A stretch of 64,000 nt of DNA from Terrabacter terrigena (GCF_042676085.1 NZ_JBHTKH010000008.1:1-64000), one strand, 5' to 3'; numbered from the stretch's first letter, positions 23,851-33,829 are shown. Program-made: numbers and translations. Notes: generated by a model from the letters alone, not told the origin.

Positions 23851-25545
23851 TCAGACCTCCTGCAGCACCGCAGCGCGCAGCGTGTCGAGACCGACGCCGC
23901 CGATGTCGAGCGCCCGGCGGTGGAAGGCCTTGAGGTCGAACGCGTCGCCCTCGCGCTCGCGCACCTCGTCGCGCAGCTGCAGCCACAGGCGCTCGCCGAT
24001 CTTGTAGCTCGGGGCCTGCCCCGGCCACCCGAGGTAGCGGTTCAGCTCGAACCGGAGGATCTTCTCGTCCATGAAGCCGTAGCGGGTCAGGTAGGTCCAC
24101 GCCTTGTCGTAGTCCCACGCCCCGCCCCCGACCTCGTCCGGCGCGGCGAAACCGCAGTGCACACCGATGTCGATGACGACGCGGGCGGCCCGAAGTGACT
24201 GTCCTGCAAGCCAGCCCATGCGGTTGCCCGGGTCGTCCATGTAGCCGAGCTCAGCCATCAGGCGCTCGGCGTAGAGGGCCCAACCCTCGCCGTGGCCGGA
24301 CGTCCAGGCCTCCAGCCGACGCCACTTGTTGAGCAGCGCCGAACGGTAGACGGTCTGGGCGACCTGGAGGTGGTGACCCGGGACGCCCTCGTGGTAGACG
24401 GTCGTCAGCTCGTTCCAGGTGCGGAACTCGGTGTTGCCCTTGGGCACCGACCACCACATCCGGCCCGGCCGGCTGAAGTCGTCGCTCGGACCGGTGTAGT
24501 AGATGCCGCCCGTCTGGGTGGGGGCGATCATGCACTCGATGGTCTCGACGGGGCCGGGGATGTCGAAGTGGACGTCCTTGAGGTTCTCGATGACCTCGTC
24601 GGCGCGCTCCTGCATCCAGGCCTTGAGCGCGTCGGTGCCGTGGAGCTGGTACTTCTCGTCGGCGTCGAGGATCTCCACTCCGCGCTGCACGCTGGCCCCG
24701 GGCTCGAGCCCCTCGGCGATCTGGGTCATCTGCGCGTCGAGGCTCGCCACCTCCTGCTGGCCCCAGCGGTAGGTCTCCTCGAGGTCGACGGCGGCGCCGA
24801 GGAAGTAGCGCGACTCGAGTCGGTAGCGGTCGATGCCGCAGGCATCGGCCTCGGGCGCGTGCGGCAGCAGCTCCCGCTCCAGCCAGTCGGCCATCTCCCC
24901 GTATGCCGCCGCTGCCGCCGCCGCGGCGTCGGCCAGCCGGTCCTTGACCTCACCGTCGAGCGGCGCGTCCCCGACCGAGGCGTCGGCGACGACCTTCGTG
25001 AAGTAGCCGTCGTCGGCGACGAGGTCGCGCGACTGCTCGGCGCACGCCTCGACCTGGCGGCGAGGGGACACCTGGCCGCGCTCACGCGCCACGAGGAGCG
25101 ACTCCTTGTAACCCTCGAGGGCGGCCGGGATCTTGGCCATGCGTGCGCCGAACGTGCGCCAGTGCTCCTCGGTGTCCTGCGGCATGAGGTCGAAGACGTC
25201 GCGCACCGCCTGCAGCGGCGACGCGAGGACGTTGAGCGACATCTCGTCGAGGCCGGCGGCATACCTGTCCTCGGAGAGCTGGAGGCGCTCGGTCATGGCG
25301 TCGATGGTGACGCGGTCGACGTCGTCGGCCGCCGTCGCGCCGGCGAGCTCGGCGAGGGTGCTCCGGCGCAGCTGCGACGCGGCTGCGTTGCCGGCGGGAG
25401 AGAGGTCGTCGAGGTCCTCCTCGGCGCCCGGCACTCCGAGGAAGGTTGCGTTGATGGGGCTGAGGGCGACGGCGGCGTCGAAATAGGTCTCCGCGATGCG
25501 GTCCACGTCGGTCCGGGGTCGCGCTGTCTGGGTGTTGGCAGTCAC
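23851..25545 (-). CDS. DUF885 family protein, predicted metallopeptidase
   Basis: 564 aa, soluble, helical. The metal-binding motif HEGVPGHHLQ lies about residue 385, and the downstream GHGEGWALYAERLMAELGY supplies further ligands. Members resemble M3-like/collagenase-type metallopeptidases, but the substrate is unknown. No signal peptide is present, so it acts in the cytosol. The GTG start is set by a TACGTT box six bases upstream. The 99 bases between it and maf show no other gene. Confidence 0.85.
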   Translation of the reverse strand: MTANTQTARPRTDVDRIAETYFDAAVALSPINATFLGVPGAEEDLDDLSPAGNAAASQLRRSTLAELAGATAADDVDRVTIDAMTERLQLSEDRYAAGLDEMSLNVLASPLQAVRDVFDLMPQDTEEHWRTFGARMAKIPAALEGYKESLLVARERGQVSPRRQVEACAEQSRDLVADDGYFTKVVADASVGDAPLDGEVKDRLADAAAAAAAAYGEMADWLERELLPHAPEADACGIDRYRLESRYFLGAAVDLEETYRWGQQEVASLDAQMTQIAEGLEPGASVQRGVEILDADEKYQLHGTDALKAWMQERADEVIENLKDVHFDIPGPVETIECMIAPTQTGGIYYTGPSDDFSRPGRMWWSVPKGNTEFRTWNELTTVYHEGVPGHHLQVAQTVYRSALLNKWRRLEAWTSGHGEGWALYAERLMAELGYMDDPGNRMGWLAGQSLRAARVVIDIGVHCGFAAPDEVGGGAWDYDKAWTYLTRYGFMDEKILRFELNRYLGWPGQAPSYKIGERLWLQLRDEVREREGDAFDLKAFHRRALDIGGVGLDTLRAAVLQEV

Positions 25546-25551
25546 CCGGCG

Positions 25552-25557
25552 AACGTA
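25552..25557 (-). promoter_or_regulatory. -10 box TACGTT, leaderless DUF885 mRNA
   Basis: TACGTT on the minus strand ends six bases before the GTG at 25545. Confidence 0.6.
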
Positions 25558-25614
25558 TTCGAGCGCGGCGGCGCGTGCCAGTGCATTGACGGAGGGCCGC
25601 CCGGCGGTCGGGCG

Positions 25615-27339
25615 TCAGTCGTTCTGGTTGCCGTTGTCGCCGGTCTTGCCCTTGTCGGCCGCCTTGTCGCCTGCAGCCGAGACGACGAGCACGACGACGC
25701 CGTCGGCGGTCGGCTGGCCAGCGCTGGGCCACGTGCCGACGACCGTCTCGTTGCCGTCGCCCGGGACGGTCACCCGGGTCACCCGGACGTCCTCCTTCGC
25801 GAGGCGCGACATGACCTTCTTCGCGTCGGTGCCGACGAGGTCGCCGGGCACGACGAACGAGGTGTTGCTGTCGGCGGGCGCGTGACCGCGGCTGACCACG
25901 AGGGCGACGGTCTGCCCCTTGGTCATCGGCTGGCCTTCCGCGGGGAAGGTCCCGAGGACGGTGTCCTCGGGCTGTGCCGAGCGCACCAGCACCCAGCGCA
26001 CGTTGACGCCGGACTTGATGAGGGCGTCGACGGCGGCACCCCGCTGGGCGCCGACCACCCCGCTCGGAACGGTGGTGCCGTCGCTGGGCCCGGGGACCGT
26101 GCTCGTCGGCGACGGGGTCGCCGCGGCGCTGCTGGCCGAGGCCTTCGGACGAGGGGTCGTCGTTGCGGCGGTGTCGGCGTCGCTGCCCGACCCCGAGAGA
26201 AGGACGAAGCCGAGCGTCGCCACGAGGGCGACGACGACGGCGACGAGCACCCAGACGACGAGGCCCGGACCGCCGCGTCGGCTGCCGTCGTGGCGCGACC
26301 GACGCGACGCCGTCGCGGCGTCCGCGGACGGCTGCCCGGGCGGGTGCAGCACTCCGGTGGGGGCGGGGTCGCCCGGAGCGACGGCCTGCGTGGCGGTCGC
26401 GCCCGTTGCCGCGGAGACGCCGAGCGCCGGCATCCTCGCGGTGTTCGCACCCGCAGCGAGGACGGAGGTCGCCTCACCGGCCGGCAGCGCGCGGGTCGCG
26501 GCGTCCGCGCTCACCTCTCGACGGGCGAGGGCCATCGCCATGGCTTCGGCGTCGGCGTAGCGCTCGGACGGCACCTTCGCGGTTGCGCGGACGACGACGT
26601 CGTCGAGGTTCGCCGGCAGGTCGTGGACCCTCGAGCTCGGCAGCGGGACCGGCTCGTCGAGGTGGCGCATCGCGATCGCGACCGGGGTGTCGCCCTCGAA
26701 GGGCACCGACCCGGTGAGCATCTGGAACAGGAGGATGCCGAGCGAGTAGATGTCGGTGGCCGGGGTCGTGGCCTGGCCCCGCGCCTGCTCCGGGGAGACG
26801 TAGGCGGCGGTGCCCATGACCGTGCCGGTGTCGGTGAGGGAGGCCTGCCCGAGCGCCTGGGCGATGCCGAAGTCGGTGACCTTCACCGTGCCGTCGGGGC
26901 GGACGATGACGTTGCCGGGCTTGATGTCGCGGTGGACCACGCCGGCGCGGTGCGCGGCGCCGAGCGCCGAGCAGACCTGCTCGGCGATGCGGACGGCGTC
27001 GCTCGGGGTGAGGCGCCCGACCTGGCGCAGCAGGCGGGAGAGGTCGGAGCCGTCGACGTGCTCCATGACGATGAAGTGCGACGAGCCGTCGACGCCGTAG
27101 TCGTAGACCTGGGCGATGTTCGGGTGCGACAGCGCGGCCGCCGTGGTGGCCTCGCGGCGGAACCTCTCGACGGACTCCGGATAGTGCGCCACGGCGGGCG
27201 CGAGCACCTTCACTGCCACGACGCGGCCGAGCCGGCCGTCGGTAGCGAGGTGGACCTCTCCCATGCCGCCGACGGCGATGCGCTCGCGCAAGGTGTAGCG
27301 CTCGGCCAGACGGACGGCTGCGGAGGAGTCGACGGACAT
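25615..27339 (-). CDS. Ser/Thr protein kinase with two PASTA domains
   Basis: 574 aa. A kinase domain (about residues 15-275) has the glycine loop GGMGEVHLA, catalytic HRDIKPGNV, DFG in VTDFGIAQ and SPEQARGQ activation segment. A Thr/Ala/Pro-rich juxtamembrane linker, one membrane helix (about 365-390), a Ser/Thr/Pro spacer and two PASTA repeats (each ending ..QTVALVVS / ..DGVVVLVVS) follow. PASTA kinases sense muropeptides or lipid II outside the cell; this one is PknB-like but not in the usual division operon with PBP and FtsW genes. Start ATG is eight bases from a TAGGCT box. Confidence 0.92.
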   Translation of the reverse strand: MSVDSSAAVRLAERYTLRERIAVGGMGEVHLATDGRLGRVVAVKVLAPAVAHYPESVERFRREATTAAALSHPNIAQVYDYGVDGSSHFIVMEHVDGSDLSRLLRQVGRLTPSDAVRIAEQVCSALGAAHRAGVVHRDIKPGNVIVRPDGTVKVTDFGIAQALGQASLTDTGTVMGTAAYVSPEQARGQATTPATDIYSLGILLFQMLTGSVPFEGDTPVAIAMRHLDEPVPLPSSRVHDLPANLDDVVVRATAKVPSERYADAEAMAMALARREVSADAATRALPAGEATSVLAAGANTARMPALGVSAATGATATQAVAPGDPAPTGVLHPPGQPSADAATASRRSRHDGSRRGGPGLVVWVLVAVVVALVATLGFVLLSGSGSDADTAATTTPRPKASASSAAATPSPTSTVPGPSDGTTVPSGVVGAQRGAAVDALIKSGVNVRWVLVRSAQPEDTVLGTFPAEGQPMTKGQTVALVVSRGHAPADSNTSFVVPGDLVGTDAKKVMSRLAKEDVRVTRVTVPGDGNETVVGTWPSAGQPTADGVVVLVVSAAGDKAADKGKTGDNGNQND

Positions 27340-27347
27340 GGGCAAAC

Positions 27348-27353
27348 AGCCTA
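27348..27353 (-). promoter_or_regulatory. -10 box TAGGCT, leaderless kinase mRNA
   Basis: TAGGCT on the minus strand ends eight bases before the ATG at 27339. Confidence 0.5.
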
Positions 27354-27393
27354 AGGGCGGAGGCCTCCGATCACCCAACCGAGCGCCGTGGCG

Positions 27394-27429
27394 CTCCGCG
27401 GCCGCCACCCGTGCGTGGCGGCCGCGGAG
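27394..27429 (-). terminator. strong terminator after secreted protein gene
   Basis: A perfect 15-bp stem (27394-27408 and 27415-27429; arm CTCCGCGGCCGCCAC) with a six-base loop begins 17 bases past the end of the secreted protein gene and separates it from the kinase gene. Confidence 0.85.
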
Positions 27430-27445
27430 ACCCGTCAGGACACCG

Positions 27446-27970
27446 TCAGGACACGAGGGCGTACTTGAAGTAGCGGTCCGCGGTGGACTTCACGGGGGCA
27501 GTCACCGTGGAGCGGTAGACCACGACGGTGCTGCACGGGGCGACGATGCGCTTCTTCGTGACGACGAAGCGCTTGGCCGCCTTGTACTGCTGGAGCCGCT
27601 TCGTCTCGCCCCTGGGCACGTTGAGGGTGTACGCGAAGGACTGGGTGCCGCTGTAGCCGGCCCCGACGGTGATGCCCAGTGACGTGCTGGCCTTGGCGAA
27701 GACGACGCCGGCCTCGGCCGAGACCGTGGCGGTCATCGAGGCCTGCACGTTCCAGGTGCGTCCCTTGGTCAGGGTCACGGAGCCGGGCCCCTTGACGTAG
27801 GAGCTGCTGAGGCTGGTGCGCTTCCAGACGGTCGAGACCGAGCTGAACGAGTAGTACACGTTGCCGACCTCGCTGCAGGCAGCGCTGGCCGGTGTCGCGG
27901 CGACGACGGCGGTCGCGCCGCTGAGGGCGAGTCCGAGGGCGGCGGCGGACGAGACGAAGCGACGCTTCAT
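27446..27970 (-). CDS. secreted protein of unknown function
   Basis: 174 aa with a classic signal peptide (MKRRF, then ALGLALSGATAVVAA, cleavage after TPASA). The mature part has two Cys likely to form a disulfide (near its start and in VAPCSTVVVY) and a long stretch rich in alternating small and hydrophobic residues (ATVSAEAGVVFAKASTSLGI), followed by Lys-rich KRLQQYKAAKRFVVTKKR. Similar small secreted proteins occur in Streptomyces; I know no function. The alternating pattern suggests beta strands, perhaps membrane-active, which is speculation. GGGAG precedes the ATG by seven bases. Confidence 0.78.
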   Translation of the reverse strand: MKRRFVSSAAALGLALSGATAVVAATPASAACSEVGNVYYSFSSVSTVWKRTSLSSSYVKGPGSVTLTKGRTWNVQASMTATVSAEAGVVFAKASTSLGITVGAGYSGTQSFAYTLNVPRGETKRLQQYKAAKRFVVTKKRIVAPCSTVVVYRSTVTAPVKSTADRYFKYALVS

Positions 27971-28005
27971 GGGAATCTCCCGGGGGTTCGAGGGTGGGTG
28001 CTCGA

Positions 28006-28011
28006 AACCTA
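28006..28011 (-). promoter_or_regulatory. -10 box TAGGTT for secreted protein gene
   Basis: TAGGTT on the minus strand lies 35 bases upstream of the ATG at 27970, giving a leader of about 29 bases that contains the Shine-Dalgarno sequence. No clear -35 box is seen. Confidence 0.45.
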
Positions 28012-28061
28012 GGGACGGCCTGGATCGGCCGGATGAGCGTGGGTACTCAGCTCCGGTGCCG

Positions 28062-28080
28062 CGGCGGGTGGGCCCCGCCG
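28062..28080 (-). terminator. probable terminator after accE
   Basis: A 7-bp GC stem (CGGCGGG with CCCGCCG) and a five-base loop begin five bases after the accE stop. Confidence 0.5.
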
Positions 28081-28084
28081 GCTG

Positions 28085-28323
28085 TCAACGCGGCAGGGCG
28101 CTGGCGCGCCACCCGCCGTGGGCCCGGGAGGGGCCGACGAGGCGCCACGACGGGTCCGACCAGGCCGACCGGCCGTGCTCGGCGGGCGGCTCGCCGCCGT
28201 CGCCGAGCGCGGACAGCACCGCGACCAGCGCCGCGAGCTCCTCGGGGGTCGCGGCGCCCGCCACCCGGATGGTGGCGCCGGGCGCGGCGGCCGACGGGTC
28301 GTCTCCCACAGTCGTCTCGGTGC

Positions 28324-28327
<4 letters not shown>
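28085..28327 (-). CDS. accE: acyl-CoA carboxylase epsilon subunit
   Basis: 80 aa. The core IRVAGAATPEELAALVAVLSAL and the C-terminal WRLVGPSRAHGGWRASALPR fit the small epsilon subunit that binds and stabilises actinobacterial acyl-CoA carboxylase. The GTG overlaps the accD stop by four bases (GTGA). It matches Rv3281 in position. The reading frame continues far upstream inside accD, but that part is an antisense-type shadow. Confidence 0.88.
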
Positions 28328-29976
<1,649 letters not shown>

Positions 29977-29983
29977 GCTGGGC

Positions 29984-29989
29984 AGCCTA
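29984..29989 (-). promoter_or_regulatory. -10 box TAGGCT, leaderless accD mRNA
   Basis: TAGGCT on the minus strand ends seven bases before the accD ATG and shares two base pairs with the birA -10 box on the other strand. Confidence 0.7.
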
Positions 29990-29993
29990 GCCT
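29988..29993 (+). promoter_or_regulatory. -10 box TAGCCT, leaderless birA mRNA
   Basis: TAGCCT ends seven bases before the birA GTG at 30001 and overlaps the divergent accD -10 box, so the two promoters cannot easily be open together. Confidence 0.7.
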
Positions 29994-30000
29994 TGGAAAC

Positions 30001-30909
30001 GTGCGCGATTCGCTCGACTCGGACTCCGTCAGTGCGGCCTTGGTCACGTCCGGCCGCCCGTGGCGCGGTATCGAGTTCCACCCTTCCCTGGGCTCCACCA
30101 ACACGCGGCTGCGCGAGCTGCTGACCGCTCGGCCCCCCTTGGGAGCGACCGCGCAGGCCGGGGCGGGCGCCGGCACGCCGGGTCCCGGCGACGGCGCGCT
30201 CTGGTGGGTGGTGGCCACCGACCACCAGACCGGTGGACGAGGTCGGCTGGGACGCGCCTGGACGGTGCCCGACCGTGCCTCGCTCGCTGTCAGCGTCGCC
30301 GTCCCGGTCGCCGACCCGGCCCAGGCCGGGTGGCTGCCGCTGCTCGCCGGTCTCGCCCTGGCCCGAGCCGTGGGCCGGGTGTCCACGAGCGCCGGGCGGG
30401 AGATCTCGCCGCGGCTCAAGTGGCCCAACGACGTGCTGGTCGCCGAGGACGGTGACCGCAAGCTCAGCGGCATCCTCTGCGAGCTCGTGACCGTCGGCAG
30501 CGCCCCGGTCGTGGTCGTCGGAACCGGTGTCAACGTCGACCAGACCCGCGACGAGCTGCCGGTCGACACGGCGACCTCTCTCGCCCTCGCGGGAGTGCAG
30601 GTGCGCCGCGAGGAGCTGCTCGTCACCTACCTCGACCACCTCGTCGCGGTGCTCGCCGAGGCCGGCATCGCCCGGCTCCCCGGGCTCGCAGGGGCCGACC
30701 CGGCAGCGGTGCGGACGGCATACCGGGACAGGTGCTCGACGATCGGGATGGCGGTGCGGGTGCACCTGCCGACGGGCGACGCGGCCGTGGGCACCGCCGT
30801 GGGAGTCGACGACGACGGGGCGCTCGTCGTGCGCACTGAGGGCGGCACGCGCACGTTCGCCGCCGGAGACGTCGTCCACGTCCGACCCGCTGGTGACGGG
30901 CTGGCATGA
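30001..30909 (+). CDS. birA: biotin-[acetyl-CoA-carboxylase] ligase
   Basis: 302 aa biotin protein ligase. The biotin/AMP-binding loop is seen as TGGRGRLGRAW, with LKWPNDVLV, KLSGILCEL and VVGTGVNVDQ following. It lacks the N-terminal DNA-binding domain of E. coli BirA, so it is a group I ligase and not a repressor. It attaches biotin to the lysine of AccA (12323-14110). The GTG at 30001 is defined by a -10 box seven bases upstream. Confidence 0.95.
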   Translation: MRDSLDSDSVSAALVTSGRPWRGIEFHPSLGSTNTRLRELLTARPPLGATAQAGAGAGTPGPGDGALWWVVATDHQTGGRGRLGRAWTVPDRASLAVSVAVPVADPAQAGWLPLLAGLALARAVGRVSTSAGREISPRLKWPNDVLVAEDGDRKLSGILCELVTVGSAPVVVVGTGVNVDQTRDELPVDTATSLALAGVQVRREELLVTYLDHLVAVLAEAGIARLPGLAGADPAAVRTAYRDRCSTIGMAVRVHLPTGDAAVGTAVGVDDDGALVVRTEGGTRTFAAGDVVHVRPAGDGLA

Positions 30910-30916
30910 TCGGGCC

Positions 30917-32074
30917 ATGACCGAGCCGGGCACCGAACCGGGTTCCGAACCGGGCGCCGAACCGGGCACCGGGCCCTCGGGGCGGGTGAGCGAGGACTTC
31001 ACCGAGCAGCTGCTCGGCCGCCCCCTCGAGCTGCGCCGCCGCGACGTCAGCCGTGGCGCCGAGGTCTCGCTGCTCTCGGCCCGCAAGTTCTGGCACGCGC
31101 TCGGCTTCCCCGTGGTCGACACCGACGACGAGCTCTTCACCGCGGCCGACCAGCGGGCGCTGGCCGCGGTCGCCGGCATCGTGCGCGACGGGCTGCTCGA
31201 CGAGCAGGTGGCGCTCGCGATGACGCGGGCGTTCGCGCGGTCGGCCGACCGACTGGCCGGCTGGCAGTCGCAGCTCATCGCCGAGGCGGTCGAGGAGCAC
31301 ATGTCGGCCGCGCTCGCGGAGGAGGGCGACGACGACGAGCACGAGACGCGGTCGGTGCCCAGCGTCGAGACCGCCACCGAGACGGCGCGGCGTCTGGCCG
31401 AGCTCACCGACCGGCTCGAGCCGCTCCTCGTCTACGCGTGGCGCCGGCACCTGTCGGCCACCGTGGCGCGCATGCTCGCCGACGCCGACCCCGAGTCCTA
31501 CGGCATGACGAAGATGCGCTCGGTGGGGTTCGCCGACCTCGTCAGCTTCACCGCCCTGGTGCGGCGGCTGTCGGAGCGCGACCTCGCCCGGCTCGTCTCG
31601 CGGTTCGAGGCGCTGTCGGCCGACGTCATCACCGCCCACGGCGGCAGGCTGATCAAGACCGTGGGTGACGAGGTGCTCTTCACGACGGTGGGCGCCGCAC
31701 CGGCGGCCGCGATCGCCCTCGACCTCGTCGACACGATGACGCAGGACGACGTGCTGCCCGCGGTGCGCTGCGGCATGGCGCGCGGTCCGATCATCTCGAG
31801 GCTGGGTGACGTCTTCGGCACCACCGTCAACCGCGCCTCCCGCCTGACCGCAGTCGCACAGGCGGGCACCGTCCTCGTCGACGCGACGATGGCCCGCGAG
31901 CTGGCCAGCCTCTCCGGCTTCGAGCTGACCGGCCAGCGACGGCGCATCCTGCGCGGCGTCGGGCCGGTCACGCCGTCGCTGCTGCGCCGCGCCGCGACCA
32001 CCGGCCGGCGCCAGGCCCCGAGCCCCACCGTCCCCGACCCCAGCCAGCGAGCCGGGTCACGCAGCGACGCGTGA
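30917..32074 (+). CDS. class III adenylate/guanylate cyclase
   Basis: 385 aa, soluble. The N-terminus has four EPG-T/S/A repeats encoded by 12-bp tandem repeats. A regulatory domain (residues about 30-180, with FTEQLLGRPLELRRRDVS and a helical region) resembles the pH-sensing autoinhibitory domain of Rv1264-type cyclases. The catalytic domain has VGFADLVSFTALVRRLS (metal-binding Asp) and IKTVGDEVLFTT (second Asp). It makes cAMP from ATP, probably under pH or lipid control, which is inferred from Rv1264. The ATG is six bases after CATGAT, a possible weak -10 box overlapping the birA stop. Confidence 0.9.
   Translation: MTEPGTEPGSEPGAEPGTGPSGRVSEDFTEQLLGRPLELRRRDVSRGAEVSLLSARKFWHALGFPVVDTDDELFTAADQRALAAVAGIVRDGLLDEQVALAMTRAFARSADRLAGWQSQLIAEAVEEHMSAALAEEGDDDEHETRSVPSVETATETARRLAELTDRLEPLLVYAWRRHLSATVARMLADADPESYGMTKMRSVGFADLVSFTALVRRLSERDLARLVSRFEALSADVITAHGGRLIKTVGDEVLFTTVGAAPAAAIALDLVDTMTQDDVLPAVRCGMARGPIISRLGDVFGTTVNRASRLTAVAQAGTVLVDATMARELASLSGFELTGQRRRILRGVGPVTPSLLRRAATTGRRQAPSPTVPDPSQRAGSRSDA
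30923..30970 (+). repeat. four 12-bp tandem repeats in cyclase gene
   Basis: Four copies of GAACCGGGCNCC-like units run head to tail and encode the EPG[TSA] repeats at the cyclase N-terminus. Copy-number change would keep the reading frame. Confidence 0.85.
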
Positions 32075-32093
32075 CCCCGAAGGAGACCGACGT

Positions 32094-32939
32094 ATGCCGT
32101 CAACGCCGTCAGCAGCCGACACCCCACGCCCTGACGGGGCCGGCGACGCCGCCCTGGTGCGCGTGGAGCGCTTCGAGGAGCCGGAGCTCGCCCACGTCGC
32201 AGAGATCGTGCTCGACCGGCCGGAGGCCATGAACGCCGTCTCGACCGCCATGGCCAGGGCCATCGCGGCCGCGACCGCGCAGGTCGCAGCCGACGAGTCG
32301 GTGCGCTGCGTCGTGCTGACCTCGAGCCACGCCAAGGCCTTCTGCGTCGGCGCGGACCTCAAGGAGCGCAACTCCTTCACGGACGCCGACCTCATGACGC
32401 AGCGGCCCGTGGCCCGGGCGGCATACGGCGGGGTGCTCGACCTGCCGGTGCCCGCGATCGCGGCCGTCGACGGTTTCGCCCTCGGGGGCGGCTTCGAGCT
32501 GGCCCTCTCGTGCGACCTCGTCGTGGCCGGTGACGCCGCACTCGTCGGGCTGCCCGAGGTCAGCGTCGGCGTCATCCCCGGCGGCGGCGGCACGCAGCTG
32601 CTGGTGCGCCGCGTCGGCTGGTCGCGTGCGGCCCGCGCCATCTTCACGGCCGCGCGGCTGCCGGCTCGCGAGGCCCTCGAGCTCGGCGCGGTCGACGAGG
32701 TCGTGCCCGCCGGCACGGCCCGTGAGCGCGCGCTCGAGATCGCCCGGACCATCGCCGCGAACTCGCCCGTCGGCCTCCGCAACGCCAAGCGCGCCATGCG
32801 CCTCGGCGCCGACGTCGACCTCGCGTCGGGACTCGAGATCGAGGACGGCTGCTGGCGGGCGACCGCCTTCTCCGGCGACCGGCGCGAGGGCGTGGCCGCC
32901 TTCGCCGAGAAGCGGCGACCCGTCTGGCCGGGACGCTGA
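32094..32939 (+). CDS. enoyl-CoA hydratase/isomerase family protein
   Basis: 281 aa crotonase-fold protein. The CoA-binding and oxyanion parts are AFCVGADLKER and AVDGFALGGGFELAL; the second catalytic region is GLPEVSVGVIPGGGGTQ, with both Glu residues expected of hydratases (GFEL and PEV). It probably hydrates 2-enoyl-CoA esters, perhaps methylglutaconyl-CoA given the leucine-type genes further left. AAGGAG lies ten bases before the ATG, which contains a CGGCATAC motif (reverse). Confidence 0.9.
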   Translation: MPSTPSAADTPRPDGAGDAALVRVERFEEPELAHVAEIVLDRPEAMNAVSTAMARAIAAATAQVAADESVRCVVLTSSHAKAFCVGADLKERNSFTDADLMTQRPVARAAYGGVLDLPVPAIAAVDGFALGGGFELALSCDLVVAGDAALVGLPEVSVGVIPGGGGTQLLVRRVGWSRAARAIFTAARLPAREALELGAVDEVVPAGTARERALEIARTIAANSPVGLRNAKRAMRLGADVDLASGLEIEDGCWRATAFSGDRREGVAAFAEKRRPVWPGR

Positions 32940-32975
32940 GCCGCACGAGCGCGCCCGTGCCGCGGCCCCGGGTCG

Positions 32976-33056
32976 AGTCCTCGTCCTCAGTCCTCGTCCT
33001 CAGTCCGTGCGCCCGTCCGTGTCCCTGTCCGTCTCCTGTTCGTCCGCTTGTCCGTG
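32976..33056. repeat. pyrimidine-rich GTCC simple repeat
   Basis: Two perfect 13-bp tandem copies of AGTCCTCGTCCTC (32976-33001) are followed by an irregular run of GTCC-containing words up to about 33056. It lies in the intergenic region before the response regulator gene and codes for nothing recognisable. Confidence 0.75.
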
Positions 33057-33094
33057 TCGCGGGCGCCTCGGGGTGCAAAACGGGCCTTTGTCGA

Positions 33095-33100
33095 TAGGCT
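33095..33100 (+). promoter_or_regulatory. -10 box TAGGCT for two-component operon
   Basis: TAGGCT lies 50 bases upstream of the response regulator ATG, so this transcript carries a leader, unlike many others here. Confidence 0.45.
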
Positions 33101-33149
33101 CACGTCGGTCGGCGTGCCCCCACGCCGGCAGATCGTTGAGGACGGTGAC

Positions 33150-33827
33150 ATGACCCGAGTGCTCCTGGCTGAGGACGACCCAGCCATCTCCGAGCCGCTG
33201 GCGCGCGCGCTGCGGCGCGAGGGCTACGACGTCGACGTGCGCGAGGACGGGGCGGCCGCCCTCGACGGAGCCAAGGAGAACCCCGACCTCGTGCTGCTCG
33301 ACCTCGGGCTGCCGAGGATCGACGGCCTCGAGGTGTGCCGGCGCATACGCGCCGAAGGCCGCACCATCCCGGTCCTCATCCTCACCGCGCGCGCAGACGA
33401 GGTCGACACGGTCGTCGGGCTCGACGCCGGCGCCGACGACTACGTCACCAAGCCGTTCCGCCTCGCCGAGCTGCTCGCCCGCGTGCGGGCCCTGCTGCGT
33501 CGCACACCGACCGAGGTCGTGGCCTCCGGCGAGCTGGTGCGCATCGACTCCGACGGCCGGCGCGCCTGGTTCAAGGGCGAGGAGCTGCAGCTGACGGCCA
33601 AGGAGTTCGACCTGCTGCGCGTGCTCGTGCGCGAGCAGGGCAAGGTCGTCTCGCGCGAGCAGCTCATGCGCGAGATCTGGGACACCGCATGGTTCGGGTC
33701 CACGAAGACCCTCGACATGCACATCTCGGTGCTGCGCCGGAAGCTCGGCGACGACGCGACCTCACCGCAGTACATCGCCACGGTCCGCGGCGTCGGCTTC
33801 CGTTTCGAGCGACCTCAGGCCGACTGA
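33150..33827 (+). CDS. OmpR/PhoB family response regulator
   Basis: 225 aa. The receiver domain has the acidic pair in LLAEDDPAI, phosphoacceptor Asp in LVLLDLGLPRIDG, conserved Thr in LILTARAD and Lys in VTKPFRLAEL. A C-terminal winged helix follows (LTAKEFDLLRVLVREQGKVVSREQL, RRKLGDD, TVRGVGFRFE). It pairs with the histidine kinase that starts two bases downstream. The signal and regulon are unknown. Confidence 0.94.
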   Translation: MTRVLLAEDDPAISEPLARALRREGYDVDVREDGAAALDGAKENPDLVLLDLGLPRIDGLEVCRRIRAEGRTIPVLILTARADEVDTVVGLDAGADDYVTKPFRLAELLARVRALLRRTPTEVVASGELVRIDSDGRRAWFKGEELQLTAKEFDLLRVLVREQGKVVSREQLMREIWDTAWFGSTKTLDMHISVLRRKLGDDATSPQYIATVRGVGFRFERPQAD

Positions 33828-33829
33828 CC

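Noticed and set aside
24292..27354. 1020-aa open frame on the plus strand across the DUF885 and kinase genes
   Set aside because: It is the antisense shadow of two clearly conserved genes; its residues are low-complexity Val/Gly/Arg/Asp with no domain, as expected from high-GC codon bias.
29977..31407. Long N-terminal extension of the accD frame
   Set aside because: It runs antisense through birA and part of the cyclase gene, and the leaderless promoter at 29984-29989 places the start at 29976.
32976..33056. Possible CRISPR-like array
   Set aside because: The units are 13 bp with no spacers and decay at once into simple GTCC repeats; no cas genes are present.
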